Positions 1 through 5,928 of a stretch of DNA of 20,829 nt are shown here, piece by piece (positions within the stretch are counted from its first letter, which is position 1; every line of letters begins with the position of its first letter). This stretch comes from a virus. The notes under the pieces are model-generated. The model ran no database searches. It was not told the origin of the DNA and saw only the letters and a program-made list of their open reading frames with translations. The stretch lies in IMG/VR virus record IMGVR_UViG_3300009605_006439, positions 1-20,829 of that record. The stretch is one strand, 5' to 3'. A program made the position numbers and the translations under genes.

Positions 1-28
1 GCTATATGTCACAACTCACCTTAATATA

Positions 29-114
29 TGGTACGGGTAGCCGGACTCGAACCGGCAAGATCAATGATCGAGGCATTTTAAGTGCCTTGCGTATACCAAT
101 TCCGCCATACCCGC
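29..114 (-). tRNA. tRNA-Leu (anticodon UAA)
   Basis: On the minus strand this folds as a class II tRNA. The 7-bp acceptor stem pairs gcgggta with tacccgt (one G-U at the end). The anticodon stem is aggca/tgcct with loop cttaaaa, giving anticodon UAA. There is a long variable region, and the T arm is gccgg-ttcgagt-ccggc. A discriminator A and a genome-encoded CCA follow at 29-31. It would decode UUA leucine codons, which suits an AT-leaning phage genome. It is the last tRNA of the loose tRNA cluster. Confidence 0.95.
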
Positions 115-127
115 ATATCTCACCTAT

Positions 128-157
128 ATTATACTTCAATGTTAGACTTTGTATAAC
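128..157 (-). promoter_or_regulatory. candidate promoter for tRNA-Leu
   Basis: A perfect minus-strand TATAAT lies at 128-133, about 14 bases upstream of the tRNA-Leu 5' end, so a transcript could start just before the tRNA. The -35 region around 151-157 is a poor match to TTGACA. The surrounding DNA is AT-rich, so a chance match is possible. Confidence 0.3.
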
Positions 158-170
158 GCTTTATAAAAAA

Positions 171-204
171 AGTATGTTGTGTATACCAATTCCACCACTT
201 CGGC
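171..204 (-). pseudogene. decayed tRNA-Leu 5' fragment
   Basis: Read on the minus strand from 204, this begins gccgaagtggtggaattggt and continues atacac. That is the acceptor 5' strand plus D arm of a bacterial tRNA-Leu. It shares the 13-base run ggaattggtatac with the intact tRNA-Leu at 29-114. The next bases do not form an anticodon stem. No cttcggc partner for the acceptor strand appears before the next tRNA, so the 3' half is missing. It starts one base after the CCA of the CAU tRNA. It is most likely a relic of a second tRNA-Leu gene or a recombination scar. Confidence 0.65.
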
Positions 205-205
205 T

Positions 206-281
206 TGGTGGGCTCTGTTGGATTTGAACCAACGACCTACCGGTTATGAGCCGGCAGCTCTGACCGCTGAGCTAAGAGCCC
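206..281 (-). tRNA. tRNA with CAU anticodon (Met elongator or Ile2)
   Basis: A standard 76-base cloverleaf on the minus strand. The acceptor stem gggctct/agagccc is perfect, the anticodon loop is ctcataa (CAU), the T arm is gttgg-ttcaaat-ccaac, and A plus an encoded CCA follow at 206-209. CAU reads AUG as Met, or AUA as Ile if the host enzyme TilS converts C34 to lysidine. From memory, the D-arm region and the variable and T-arm region resemble bacterial tRNA-Ile2 slightly more than elongator Met, but sequence alone does not settle it. Confidence 0.93.
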
Positions 282-321
282 GTGTTTATTTCCTGTACAG
301 ATAATATAAGTACATATCATA

Positions 322-528
322 CTAAGTCAATGGGTTAATCCAATATTCATCATAAACCGCAGCCTTTCCCTTGTCAAAAACCCACACCTTAAAACCTTCT
401 TTATTACCAAAACGATTTGACATTTGACACAACACAATTCCATAAGATGTTTCGCTTATTTCGCCTAGCGGCGCATCGCGGTGGTGGATCGGAATGATTG
501 GAACTCGAACCAATGTACCTTCCTTCAT
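322..528 (-). CDS. small KOW/SH3-like phage protein
   Basis: Sixty-eight residues starting MKEGTLVRV, with a later segment KVWVFDKGKAAVYDEYW. The pattern is an opening M-x-x-G-x-(L/V)-V followed by alternating hydrophobic strands. It is shared by three other genes in this window (529-789, 5027-5254, 14303-14587) and is typical of small SH3/KOW-like beta-barrels. The ATG follows the TAA of the upstream gene directly (TAAATG), with an AAGG Shine-Dalgarno about 8 bases before it, so translation is probably coupled. The fold is inferred; the function is unknown. Confidence 0.7.
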   Translation of the reverse strand: MKEGTLVRVPIIPIHHRDAPLGEISETSYGIVLCQMSNRFGNKEGFKVWVFDKGKAAVYDEYWINPLT

Positions 529-789
529 TTAAAATACCTTTTCTCCTTCGCTTATTACTCTTAATAAGCCAGCACTGGTAATAGTGTGAGACCCATCGTT
601 CCATAAAACTTTCACATGCCCTTCTGATTCAGGAAGGTCTGGGTTTTCTCCATAATAGTCTAGGACAAGACCGGTTAACTTTGAATCTGGGTCGTCTACA
701 TGATCATCATGTATAAAGGTAGGAGGTCCAATCAAATGAAGAAGCCCATACCCATTTCCATTCCACGATACTAAATCACCTATACCCAT
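529..789 (-). CDS. small KOW/SH3-like phage protein
   Basis: Eighty-six residues from the chosen start, MGIGDLVSWNGNGYG, followed by an acidic stretch and a C-terminal VKVLWNDGSHTITSAGLL strand region. The open frame extends to an ATG at 837. I prefer the internal ATG because it puts the GDLV motif at the N-terminus, as in the related genes at 322-528, 5027-5254 and 14303-14587. Neither start has a clear Shine-Dalgarno. It stops one base before the ATG of the next gene. The sequence suggests a small beta-barrel; no function is known. Confidence 0.65.
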   Translation of the reverse strand: MGIGDLVSWNGNGYGLLHLIGPPTFIHDDHVDDPDSKLTGLVLDYYGENPDLPESEGHVKVLWNDGSHTITSAGLLRVISEGEKVF

Positions 790-873
790 ATATAAGTAAA
801 TAGAAACCCACTTTCCGACCCTCCAAGTTTTGCACATTTAAGCTAGCAACTTGGCCACCAATAATGTCTGCAA

Positions 874-958
874 CAGAAGCGGTGAGATTCGAACTCACGG
901 TAGTTCTCACTACGCTGGTTTTCAAGACCAGTTCCTTAAACCGCTCGGACACGCTTCT
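874..958 (-). tRNA. tRNA-Ser (anticodon UGA)
   Basis: A class II tRNA on the minus strand. The acceptor stem is agaagcg/cgcttct, the anticodon stem ctggt/accag with loop cttgaaa (UGA), and the variable-arm stem gtag/ctac. The T arm contains gagttcgaatctc. The discriminator is G, as expected for serine tRNAs. TTG follows instead of CCA, so the 3' CCA must be added by a nucleotidyltransferase. It lies between two protein genes. Confidence 0.95.
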
Positions 959-964
959 ACATAT

Positions 965-1237
965 TTACTTTTCAACCTTAAAAGCATATTCAATTCCTCT
1001 GAAGGCTTTTCTATTTATTGTAAGCTCTATCATTCCCACGCCGCAATCTTTAATACTTACTACGCTTTCAGGTGATAGCCTGCTCAACAGCCTATAAACT
1101 AAACTGTTGTCAGTACTTACATGCACATGCCCTTCTTCTTTATCAAATTTTGAATCATGTAAATATGATTCGCTCTCTGGTGGACCACTGTGTTTAAAAT
1201 ACCTCTTCTTATACTTTTCTAGTTTCTTCTTATCCAT
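965..1237 (-). CDS. hypothetical protein, basic N-terminus
   Basis: Ninety residues. The first 16 are highly basic (MDKKKLEKYKKRYFKH). A compact domain with predicted strands and helices follows, including a GHVHVSTDNSLVYRLL segment. I do not recognise the family. The ATG is preceded by AGGAG at good spacing, and the gene fits exactly between tRNA-Ala and tRNA-Ser, which supports it being real. No membrane segment or signal peptide is visible. Confidence 0.65.
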   Translation of the reverse strand: MDKKKLEKYKKRYFKHSGPPESESYLHDSKFDKEEGHVHVSTDNSLVYRLLSRLSPESVVSIKDCGVGMIELTINRKAFRGIEYAFKVEK

Positions 1238-1254
1238 AATTTCTCCTTTTGTTG

Positions 1255-1327
1255 TGGAGCCGACTGGGTTCGAACCAGCGACCTATGGCTTGCAAAGCCA
1301 TTGCTCTGCCAACTGAGCTACGACCCC
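1255..1327 (-). tRNA. tRNA-Ala (anticodon UGC)
   Basis: A 73-base cloverleaf on the minus strand. The acceptor stem is ggggtcg/cggctcc and includes the G3-U70 wobble pair that is the main alanyl-tRNA synthetase identity element. The anticodon stem is atggc/gccat with loop tttgcaa (UGC), the T arm is gctgg-ttcgaac-ccagt and the discriminator is A. CCA is not encoded (CAA follows). The gene starts 5 bases after the stop codon of the purA-type gene. Confidence 0.96.
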
Positions 1328-1332
1328 TTTGG

Positions 1333-2328
1333 TTATATGCTTTCCTTCGTGCCCGAAAAGAATATTTCTTTTACTGATGTTTGTGTTTTACAAGCATGAA
1401 TAATATAGTTACATATTACATTATGCCCAGCAAAGTTTAACTTTTTTCCCATATTATATAATGACCATGCGCCGACTTCCTCCAACACGTCTATCTTGTT
1501 TAGAACAAGATGCGTGCATCCGTTAACCCTCATAGACCTTATTAACTTATCAACATTGAGCCAGTTGCACTGTCTAGGTCTTCCTGTGGTTGCGCCGTAC
1601 TCCTCTCCCACCTCTCTTATCTTAGAGAAAATATTATCCGTGGGCTCGAATTGTTTTGCGCCGACGTAAGTTTCATATATTTTTCCAACGCCCCAAACAT
1701 CGTTAATCCATTGAGGTGGAATGGCATTTAAAAGTGCGCCTGCTGTTGTGCAATGGCTAGAAGTGACATAAGGATAATCTCCCCAATCAATATCAAGCTC
1801 AAATCCCTGTGCTCCTTCACAAAGTATTTTAACTTCCTCATTCTCATGGAATTCTTCATATAAATTTACCGTATATTCTGCCAAGTCGGGGTCATCTTTT
1901 GCTAACAATCCTGACCGATTATACTTATCTCGGTAGGCGGGACCGTTGCCTCGCTTGGTTGTGCCGATCTTTGTGTCTTTGCCATCTTCTTCTAGATGAT
2001 CATTTGTAATAATGTGTGTATTCTCCGCAATGAAGATAAGACCTTTTGTATTAATCCCCCCTTCTTCTAGTTCTGCAATCTCAGTAAAAAACTGATCTTT
2101 GTTAACCACGCATCCAGAGCCAATTATAGACTTAATGCCGTAGAATACACCAGCAGGAATGTGATGGGTAACAAATTTTCTTCCCTCATGATAAATTGTA
2201 TGACCTGCATTGCATCCTCCATTAAATCTTAATACGTGAGTATAGTCTCCACTTTTGCAAAGGTGATGGGTCACTTTCCCCTTCGCTTCGTCGCCATGTT
2301 GTAAACCTACAACAATATCAGCTTTCAA
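1333..2328 (-). CDS. purA: adenylosuccinate synthetase family protein (PurA/PurZ-like)
   Basis: A 331-residue member of the adenylosuccinate synthetase family, which joins aspartate to IMP using GTP, the first step from IMP to AMP. Visible motifs: GDEAKGK at 12-18 with catalytic Asp13 present, GGCNAGHT with His43, the IMP loop IGTTKRGNGPAY at 121-132, the aspartate loop GATTGRPR at 245-252, and guanine-specificity motif NKID at 277-280. The length matches the short archaeal PurA and phage PurZ forms (about 340), not bacterial PurA (about 430). Phage PurZ makes the precursor of 2-aminoadenine from dGMP and is reported to have Ser in place of Asp13. Asp13 here favours IMP as substrate, but a PurZ0-like enzyme is not excluded. 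It starts with TTG behind a strong AGGAGG. Confidence 0.92.
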   Translation of the reverse strand: MKADIVVGLQHGDEAKGKVTHHLCKSGDYTHVLRFNGGCNAGHTIYHEGRKFVTHHIPAGVFYGIKSIIGSGCVVNKDQFFTEIAELEEGGINTKGLIFIAENTHIITNDHLEEDGKDTKIGTTKRGNGPAYRDKYNRSGLLAKDDPDLAEYTVNLYEEFHENEEVKILCEGAQGFELDIDWGDYPYVTSSHCTTAGALLNAIPPQWINDVWGVGKIYETYVGAKQFEPTDNIFSKIREVGEEYGATTGRPRQCNWLNVDKLIRSMRVNGCTHLVLNKIDVLEEVGAWSLYNMGKKLNFAGHNVICNYIIHACKTQTSVKEIFFSGTKESI

Positions 2329-2345
2329 AATATCCTCCTATTTGG

Positions 2346-2678
2346 TTAAAGATAATCATGTTCGTCTAAGAAATCATATAAATAATCATATGTGTATCCG
2401 TCTTCTGCTGGAAAGGGTATTTCTACCATGCCCGTCTCTTTTGTATATACATATATGCTGGGTACGCCATCTATATTAAATATATCCCCTAATTCTTCTT
2501 CAGCTTCGTCGTCAATAACAAAAAAATTATATTGTCCTTCGAATTCATTCTCTAGTTGTCTATATGAATGTACAAGCTCTTTACACATCCAGCATGTATC
2601 TTTATAAAATTTTATAACGCATGGAAGATCCGCTTGGTCCACTTCCATCTTAAAAGTTGTAAGAGTTAAGCCTTTCAT
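2346..2678 (-). CDS. thioredoxin-like protein
   Basis: A 110-residue thioredoxin-fold protein. The active site is C29-W-M-C32 inside KFYKDTCWMCKEL, and the expected cis-proline lies in DGVPSIYVY. The length is right for a single-domain thioredoxin. WM between the cysteines differs from the usual GP, so its redox potential may differ. It probably reduces protein disulfides, for example in a ribonucleotide reductase, which is not in this window. The ATG overlaps the TGA of the upstream basic protein gene (ATGA), with AAGGA just before it. Confidence 0.88.
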   Translation of the reverse strand: MKGLTLTTFKMEVDQADLPCVIKFYKDTCWMCKELVHSYRQLENEFEGQYNFFVIDDEAEEELGDIFNIDGVPSIYVYTKETGMVEIPFPAEDGYTYDYLYDFLDEHDYL

Positions 2679-2836
2679 TTTCCTTGTCCGCGTGATCTCT
2701 TCTTATATTTTTTACTTGTGGTGGAGCCTTTAACGCCGCCACCTTTGTTATGCCTTTTAGTAAACACACTATTGCCAATACTCGTCTTTTTTTTCTTCTT
2801 TTGTCTGTGAACAGCACTTGTTGCGACCCGCTTCAA
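2675..2836 (-). CDS. 53-aa lysine/arginine-rich basic protein
   Basis: A short frame that fills the gap between peptide deformylase and thioredoxin exactly. It begins with TTG directly after the deformylase TAA, with AGAGGA 9 bases upstream, and its TGA overlaps the thioredoxin ATG. The product has 19 Lys/Arg among 53 residues and no Asp or Glu. Motifs include HRQKKKKKTSIGNS, HNKGGGVKG and a C-terminal KKYKKRSRGQGK. The composition resembles ribosomal-protein tails and suggests RNA or DNA binding. I believe similar TSIG...RGQG proteins occur in marine phages, but no function is known. Confidence 0.72.
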   Translation of the reverse strand: MKRVATSAVHRQKKKKKTSIGNSVFTKRHNKGGGVKGSTTSKKYKKRSRGQGK

Positions 2837-3271
2837 TTATTTTATTCCTCTTTCAAACATCGTTTTCCCATCCAGATGGTCGATTTCATGCTGAACGCAG
2901 GCACACTCAAGTGGGTTTCTTTCTGCTGTAAAAATTATAGCTTCTTTGTGGTTATCTGCTGTAATCATTATATTTGCATATCTATTAGTTATAATATATT
3001 GACCAGGGAAGGAAAGACAACCTTCTTTATACTGAAATTTGCCAAATTGTGAAATTATTTTTGGATTTACTAAAATTATGGGCTCAGTGACGTTTATAAC
3101 ACACACTCTTTTATTAATCCCAATCTGATTAGCGGCGATTCCGGCAAATTTATTATTTTCTTTTAAATATGCTAGCATCTTTTCACCAAGTTGAATTCCT
3201 TCTTCAACGTCGACTTCTTTGCAGGGTTTTGATAATTGTTTTTTATCTGTAACTATCTTAAAACTAAGCAT
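2837..3271 (-). CDS. def: peptide deformylase
   Basis: A 144-residue peptide deformylase, which removes the formyl group from the N-terminal methionine of new proteins. All three family motifs are present: GIAANQ at 44-49, EGCLS at 83-87 with metal ligand Cys85, and HEIDH at 128-132 with two His ligands and catalytic Glu129. The frame is open to 3445, but the ATG at 3271 has a GGAGGAGGG ribosome site 7 bases upstream and yields the normal N-terminus, so the longer version is rejected. It lacks the C-terminal helix extension of many bacterial enzymes, as do known phage deformylases. TAA is followed at once by the TTG of the basic protein. Confidence 0.95.
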   Translation of the reverse strand: MLSFKIVTDKKQLSKPCKEVDVEEGIQLGEKMLAYLKENNKFAGIAANQIGINKRVCVINVTEPIILVNPKIISQFGKFQYKEGCLSFPGQYIITNRYANIMITADNHKEAIIFTAERNPLECACVQHEIDHLDGKTMFERGIK

Positions 3272-3329
3272 GTTTTCCCTCCTCCATGATAACGAGTACT
3301 CCCCATGTGTCCTATTAAATAGTTTGACG

Positions 3330-4034
3330 CTATGCTTCGGAGTTGGATTCTTCACTCTCATATAAATTCTTTTTCTCGATAAAATGTTTTGTAACGTAGA
3401 AGCATGCCATGGCGACGGCAAACCCTCCGACAACATCAATAACATAATGGAACTTTAATGTTAGTGTCGAAAAAGCAATTCCAATTGCCCACAAAAGATA
3501 TACCCTTTTCAGAACTGGCATCTTTTTCGCTTGACGACAATAACGAATAGCTAAGTACATCAGGAAGGCAAACGCCACATGTCCGGACGGAAATGTATTA
3601 CATGAACTATCCAAGTTATAGGAAAGATCAACTAATCTCTCAGACAATGTAAGGGGAATAAATTCAGGACGCGGGTAAAACGACGGGAACAAAGCGTAGC
3701 ATGCATTAATAATTACCGATGCAAGTATACAAGATATAATTGTTGTCATAAATAATCGCTTGGATCGAACGGTGAAAAACATCGTTGCAGCTATGACTGG
3801 CATCATGCTATGATATACCCAAATGTATTCTGGTATAAATGGAATTGATTTGTCAATGTCCATTAAAAAATCATATTCGTGTATAACGTAGTTTTGAATC
3901 AAAAAGTAAGCGCCAAGATTTACTAATGCAAAAAGAAGTATATACTTGACTCTATAACTAGTTGACACGGCGGTACCCTTCTGAACACTCTCAAATAGAG
4001 CGAACGAATAATGCGAAAAATATTTCGCACTCAC
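3330..4034 (-). CDS. PAP2-superfamily membrane phosphatase/phosphotransferase
   Basis: A 234-residue integral membrane protein with about six hydrophobic segments, near 29-49, 76-92, 94-116, 150-166, 178-195 and 199-217. It has the PAP2 signature FPSGH with His152, then FHYVID with His196 and Asp200, the catalytic pair. The usual SR before the second His is ST. That pattern fits the Aur1/Ipt1-like inositolphosphotransferase branch better than classical phosphatidic acid phosphatases. It would act on lipid-linked phosphates at the membrane; the substrate is unknown. The start is GTG with no convincing Shine-Dalgarno, so the N-terminus is uncertain. A lipid enzyme is unusual cargo for a phage. 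Confidence 0.8.
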   Translation of the reverse strand: MSAKYFSHYSFALFESVQKGTAVSTSYRVKYILLFALVNLGAYFLIQNYVIHEYDFLMDIDKSIPFIPEYIWVYHSMMPVIAATMFFTVRSKRLFMTTIISCILASVIINACYALFPSFYPRPEFIPLTLSERLVDLSYNLDSSCNTFPSGHVAFAFLMYLAIRYCRQAKKMPVLKRVYLLWAIGIAFSTLTLKFHYVIDVVGGFAVAMACFYVTKHFIEKKNLYESEESNSEA

Positions 4035-4106
4035 ACTTATAAATATAAAAACTCTTTTAAAAAGAACAAATTTTATTTATTTTTTTTAATAATATCCGAC
4101 GCTTAA

Positions 4107-4481
4107 TCAATGTAAAGATAAAGAAAGGTTAACTTCTTTAATCAATTCGTCCAAATTAAATATTTTTGACATTACTAGTGTCTCTAATATCAAAGCATTT
4201 TTTGGATCCACATAAACACTTTCTATTCCCTCTTTCGTCTCTGTTGAGGAGTACTCCAGTGCTTTACTTAAATAATGATGCAGCTTGTTATTAACAGAAA
4301 AGCTTTCACACAAAAGCTCAATCAAATATTCATATTTTGGATGTGAGAGTTCGCCCTTTTCTAGAAGACATGTTGTCAACATTTGCCTAGATCTATTAGC
4401 GGATACGCCGGTGTCTGCCAACATTTCCTCGATATCTTCTCTTTTAAAGACTAAATATTTTTCATTTTTATCAATCGCCAA
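4107..4481 (-). CDS. hypothetical protein
   Basis: Up to 124 residues, mostly helical and acidic, with segments YLVFKREDIEEMLADTG, YEYLIELLCESF and ALILETLVMSKIFNLDELI. No motif that I recognise and no membrane segment. The start is unclear. The frame opens with TTG at 4481, only 2 bases after a GGGAG, which is too close for a good ribosome site. The next ATG is at residue 20. The gene overlaps the end of the glutaredoxin gene by 11 bases if the TTG is used. Confidence 0.65.
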   Translation of the reverse strand: MAIDKNEKYLVFKREDIEEMLADTGVSANRSRQMLTTCLLEKGELSHPKYEYLIELLCESFSVNNKLHHYLSKALEYSSTETKEGIESVYVDPKNALILETLVMSKIFNLDELIKEVNLSLSLH

Positions 4482-4728
4482 TTCTCCCGATTAAATCTGT
4501 GTATCCTCCAACAAATGTAAGTGTATTGTCTTTTTTCTCAAATATCATTGGCACAGTCTCCCAGCCAAATATCTCCTTTAAACTCTTGAATATTAAATTG
4601 CTTTTTCTAGAAACAATCAATTCATGATCAAGCGCTTTGGATTCCAATAAATCTGCAGCCTTTAAACAATAAGAGCATCCTGTTCTCACTAACAATATAT
4701 ACTTTATACTATCTTCCATCAGGTTCAT
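4471..4728 (-). CDS. glutaredoxin-like protein
   Basis: An 85-residue glutaredoxin-fold protein with redox pair C18-S-Y-C21 in RTGCSYCLKA, the cis-proline loop TVPMIF and the downstream GGYTDL that contacts glutathione in this family. The length is typical. It likely uses glutathione or a thioredoxin-type reductant to reduce disulfides, for example in ribonucleotide reductase. ATG codons at 4728 and 4719 are both possible and neither has a clear Shine-Dalgarno. Both overlap the end of the upstream gene, so reinitiation is likely. Confidence 0.88.
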   Translation of the reverse strand: MNLMEDSIKYILLVRTGCSYCLKAADLLESKALDHELIVSRKSNLIFKSLKEIFGWETVPMIFEKKDNTLTFVGGYTDLIGRIGD

Positions 4729-5026
4729 TTATTTTTTGAAAAATTAAAACTGGATCTCCAATCACAACAATTGATGCAGAGCTAAGATTGCCCGAAAAGT
4801 TTAATTGGATACGAGAGAAGCTCTGTCTTTCATCTAGATCGTCTGGAAGGTGTCCAATTCTCTGCTTTTGTTTGAAAGCGGTATCCTCAAATATAGATGC
4901 AATATTGTTTGTGTTAACAATAACATCTCTTAAAGAATACCTTTTGTTTGCATTTTTAGTCGGCTGCACCTTTTTAGAAGCATTACACGACTCATAAATT
5001 TCTACTAATTTAATAAATTTTTTCAT
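4709..5026 (-). CDS. hypothetical protein
   Basis: A 105-residue protein of unknown function. The middle reads YSLRDVIVNTNNIASI, followed by LDERQSFSRIQLNFSG and a C-terminal SIVVIGDPVLIF. This alternation of strands suggests a small beta-rich domain. There is no catalytic motif or membrane segment. It starts with ATG right after the TAA of the upstream gene, with GGGGA 5 bases before it, and its 3' end overlaps the glutaredoxin gene. The tight overlaps on both sides support it being a real operon member. Confidence 0.65.
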   Translation of the reverse strand: MKKFIKLVEIYESCNASKKVQPTKNANKRYSLRDVIVNTNNIASIFEDTAFKQKQRIGHLPDDLDERQSFSRIQLNFSGNLSSASIVVIGDPVLIFQKINEPDGR

Positions 5027-5254
5027 TTATTCCCCGTCATTTAAATGTGGCTCGTTCGTTGGATAAACATCTTTTTCCTCGACTTGCCATATCTGACCAT
5101 CGTGCAAGATGCTTATTTTTTGATTTAATTTATCTGTTACCAAAAAATGACCTCGCTCATTTAACAAATAATAATTGGGTCTGTTTGCCGTGAGCAAATT
5201 TGCCCAAAGTCTCGTATGGGACGGGATATATACTAGGTCTCCAACCTTTATCAT
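5027..5254 (-). CDS. small KOW/SH3-like phage protein
   Basis: Seventy-five residues starting MIKVGDLVYIPSH, with later strands HFLVTDKLNQKISIL and IWQVEEKDVYP. This is the clearest GDLV member of the four-gene set (see 322-528, 529-789, 14303-14587). Its ATG overlaps the TGA of the upstream coiled-coil gene. It is probably a small beta-barrel; its binding partner is unknown. Confidence 0.68.
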   Translation of the reverse strand: MIKVGDLVYIPSHTRLWANLLTANRPNYYLLNERGHFLVTDKLNQKISILHDGQIWQVEEKDVYPTNEPHLNDGE

Positions 5255-5604
5255 TTTTTATCTTCTGCCTTGGTAGACTTTTCTGGCTCTTTAGGGTTGG
5301 CTTGTGGTCCTTCAATCTCCATTTCCTGATGTTGTTGTATATGATGTTGTATTTTTGCTCTTTGATATCCTCTTACAATCTCATAACATTCTTCTAACGT
5401 GGAATCAACATGAAACATATCTTTCCTAAGCTGATCAACTTCATCTAGTATCTTTAAATATTCACGATTTGATTTGGCTTTTTCAATAGCTTCGTCAAGC
5501 TTCTCTGATACGTTATACATTCTTCTTGCTGAATCGCTAAGAAGTCTAATAATATTATCTGGTATGTCGTCTAAGTCGACTGAATAAGAGAGTTTTACTT
5601 TCAT
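5251..5604 (-). CDS. hypothetical coiled-coil protein
   Basis: A 117-residue protein starting MKVKLSYSVDLDDIPDNI, a short strand-like segment. A long charged helix with heptad-like spacing follows from about residue 24 to 85 (RRMYNVSEKLDEAIEKAK... LEECYEIVRGYQ), and the C-terminus is disordered, rich in Lys, Glu and Pro. It is likely a dimeric coiled coil. No enzyme motif is visible. It overlaps the downstream gene by ATGA and starts immediately downstream of the small membrane protein gene. Function unknown. Confidence 0.68.
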   Translation of the reverse strand: MKVKLSYSVDLDDIPDNIIRLLSDSARRMYNVSEKLDEAIEKAKSNREYLKILDEVDQLRKDMFHVDSTLEECYEIVRGYQRAKIQHHIQQHQEMEIEGPQANPKEPEKSTKAEDKK

Positions 5605-5605
5605 T

Positions 5606-5884
5606 TTACTGTCCTAATACTTGGTTAAATATAATTGCTGTTGCCAGACCAACGATACTAGTAACAACAATCCAAAATATTCTCGACTGACCTTTTTTCC
5701 ATGCTTCTAATTCTCTAAGTCTAACATAGATACCGTTTTCTGGATTGTAAACTGCTTCCTTGATTTTTTTTAGATCTCCAAGCATGCAATCTTGCTTTTC
5801 CTTCACTACTTCTATTCCATCAGTAATGCGAATTAGCTTATTATCTAGTTCTAAAATATCTATTTGTATTTCAGTCTCGCCCAT
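5606..5884 (-). CDS. XhlA/holin-like small membrane protein
   Basis: Ninety-two residues: an N-terminal charged coiled-coil region, then ENGIYVRLRELEAWKKGQ, then a single C-terminal hydrophobic segment of about 20 residues beginning RIFWIVVTSIVGLATAII. This layout (coiled coil, Arg/Glu-rich linker, one membrane helix) matches XhlA-type haemolysin or holin-accessory proteins of phages. The frame opens at an ATG at 5905, but the ATG at 5884 has AAGGAG 8 bases upstream and is the better start. A lysis role is inferred; it could also be another small membrane protein, and the endolysin gene lies 3.4 kb away. Confidence 0.68.
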   Translation of the reverse strand: MGETEIQIDILELDNKLIRITDGIEVVKEKQDCMLGDLKKIKEAVYNPENGIYVRLRELEAWKKGQSRIFWIVVTSIVGLATAIIFNQVLGQ

Positions 5885-5928
5885 GCGGGTGTCTCCTTTT
5901 TCCATACTTAAATAGATCTTTTATTGTG

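Noticed and set aside
115-204. An intron-split tRNA-Leu across this gap
   Set aside because: No 3' half (cttcggc and T arm) is present before the intact tRNA-Leu, so a broken gene is the simpler reading.
3272-3445. 58-residue N-terminal extension of peptide deformylase
   Set aside because: It overlaps the PAP2 gene, has no ribosome site and does not resemble the family; the ATG at 3271 has GGAGGAGGG at ideal spacing.
4038-4045. TATAAATA, the T4 late promoter sequence, on the plus strand
   Set aside because: It points away from all genes; no plus-strand gene follows, and the region is AT-rich.
4069-4079. Minus-strand ATAAATAA upstream of the PAP2 gene as a T4-like late promoter
   Set aside because: It is a single loose match in a run of A and T, with no matching copies before other genes.
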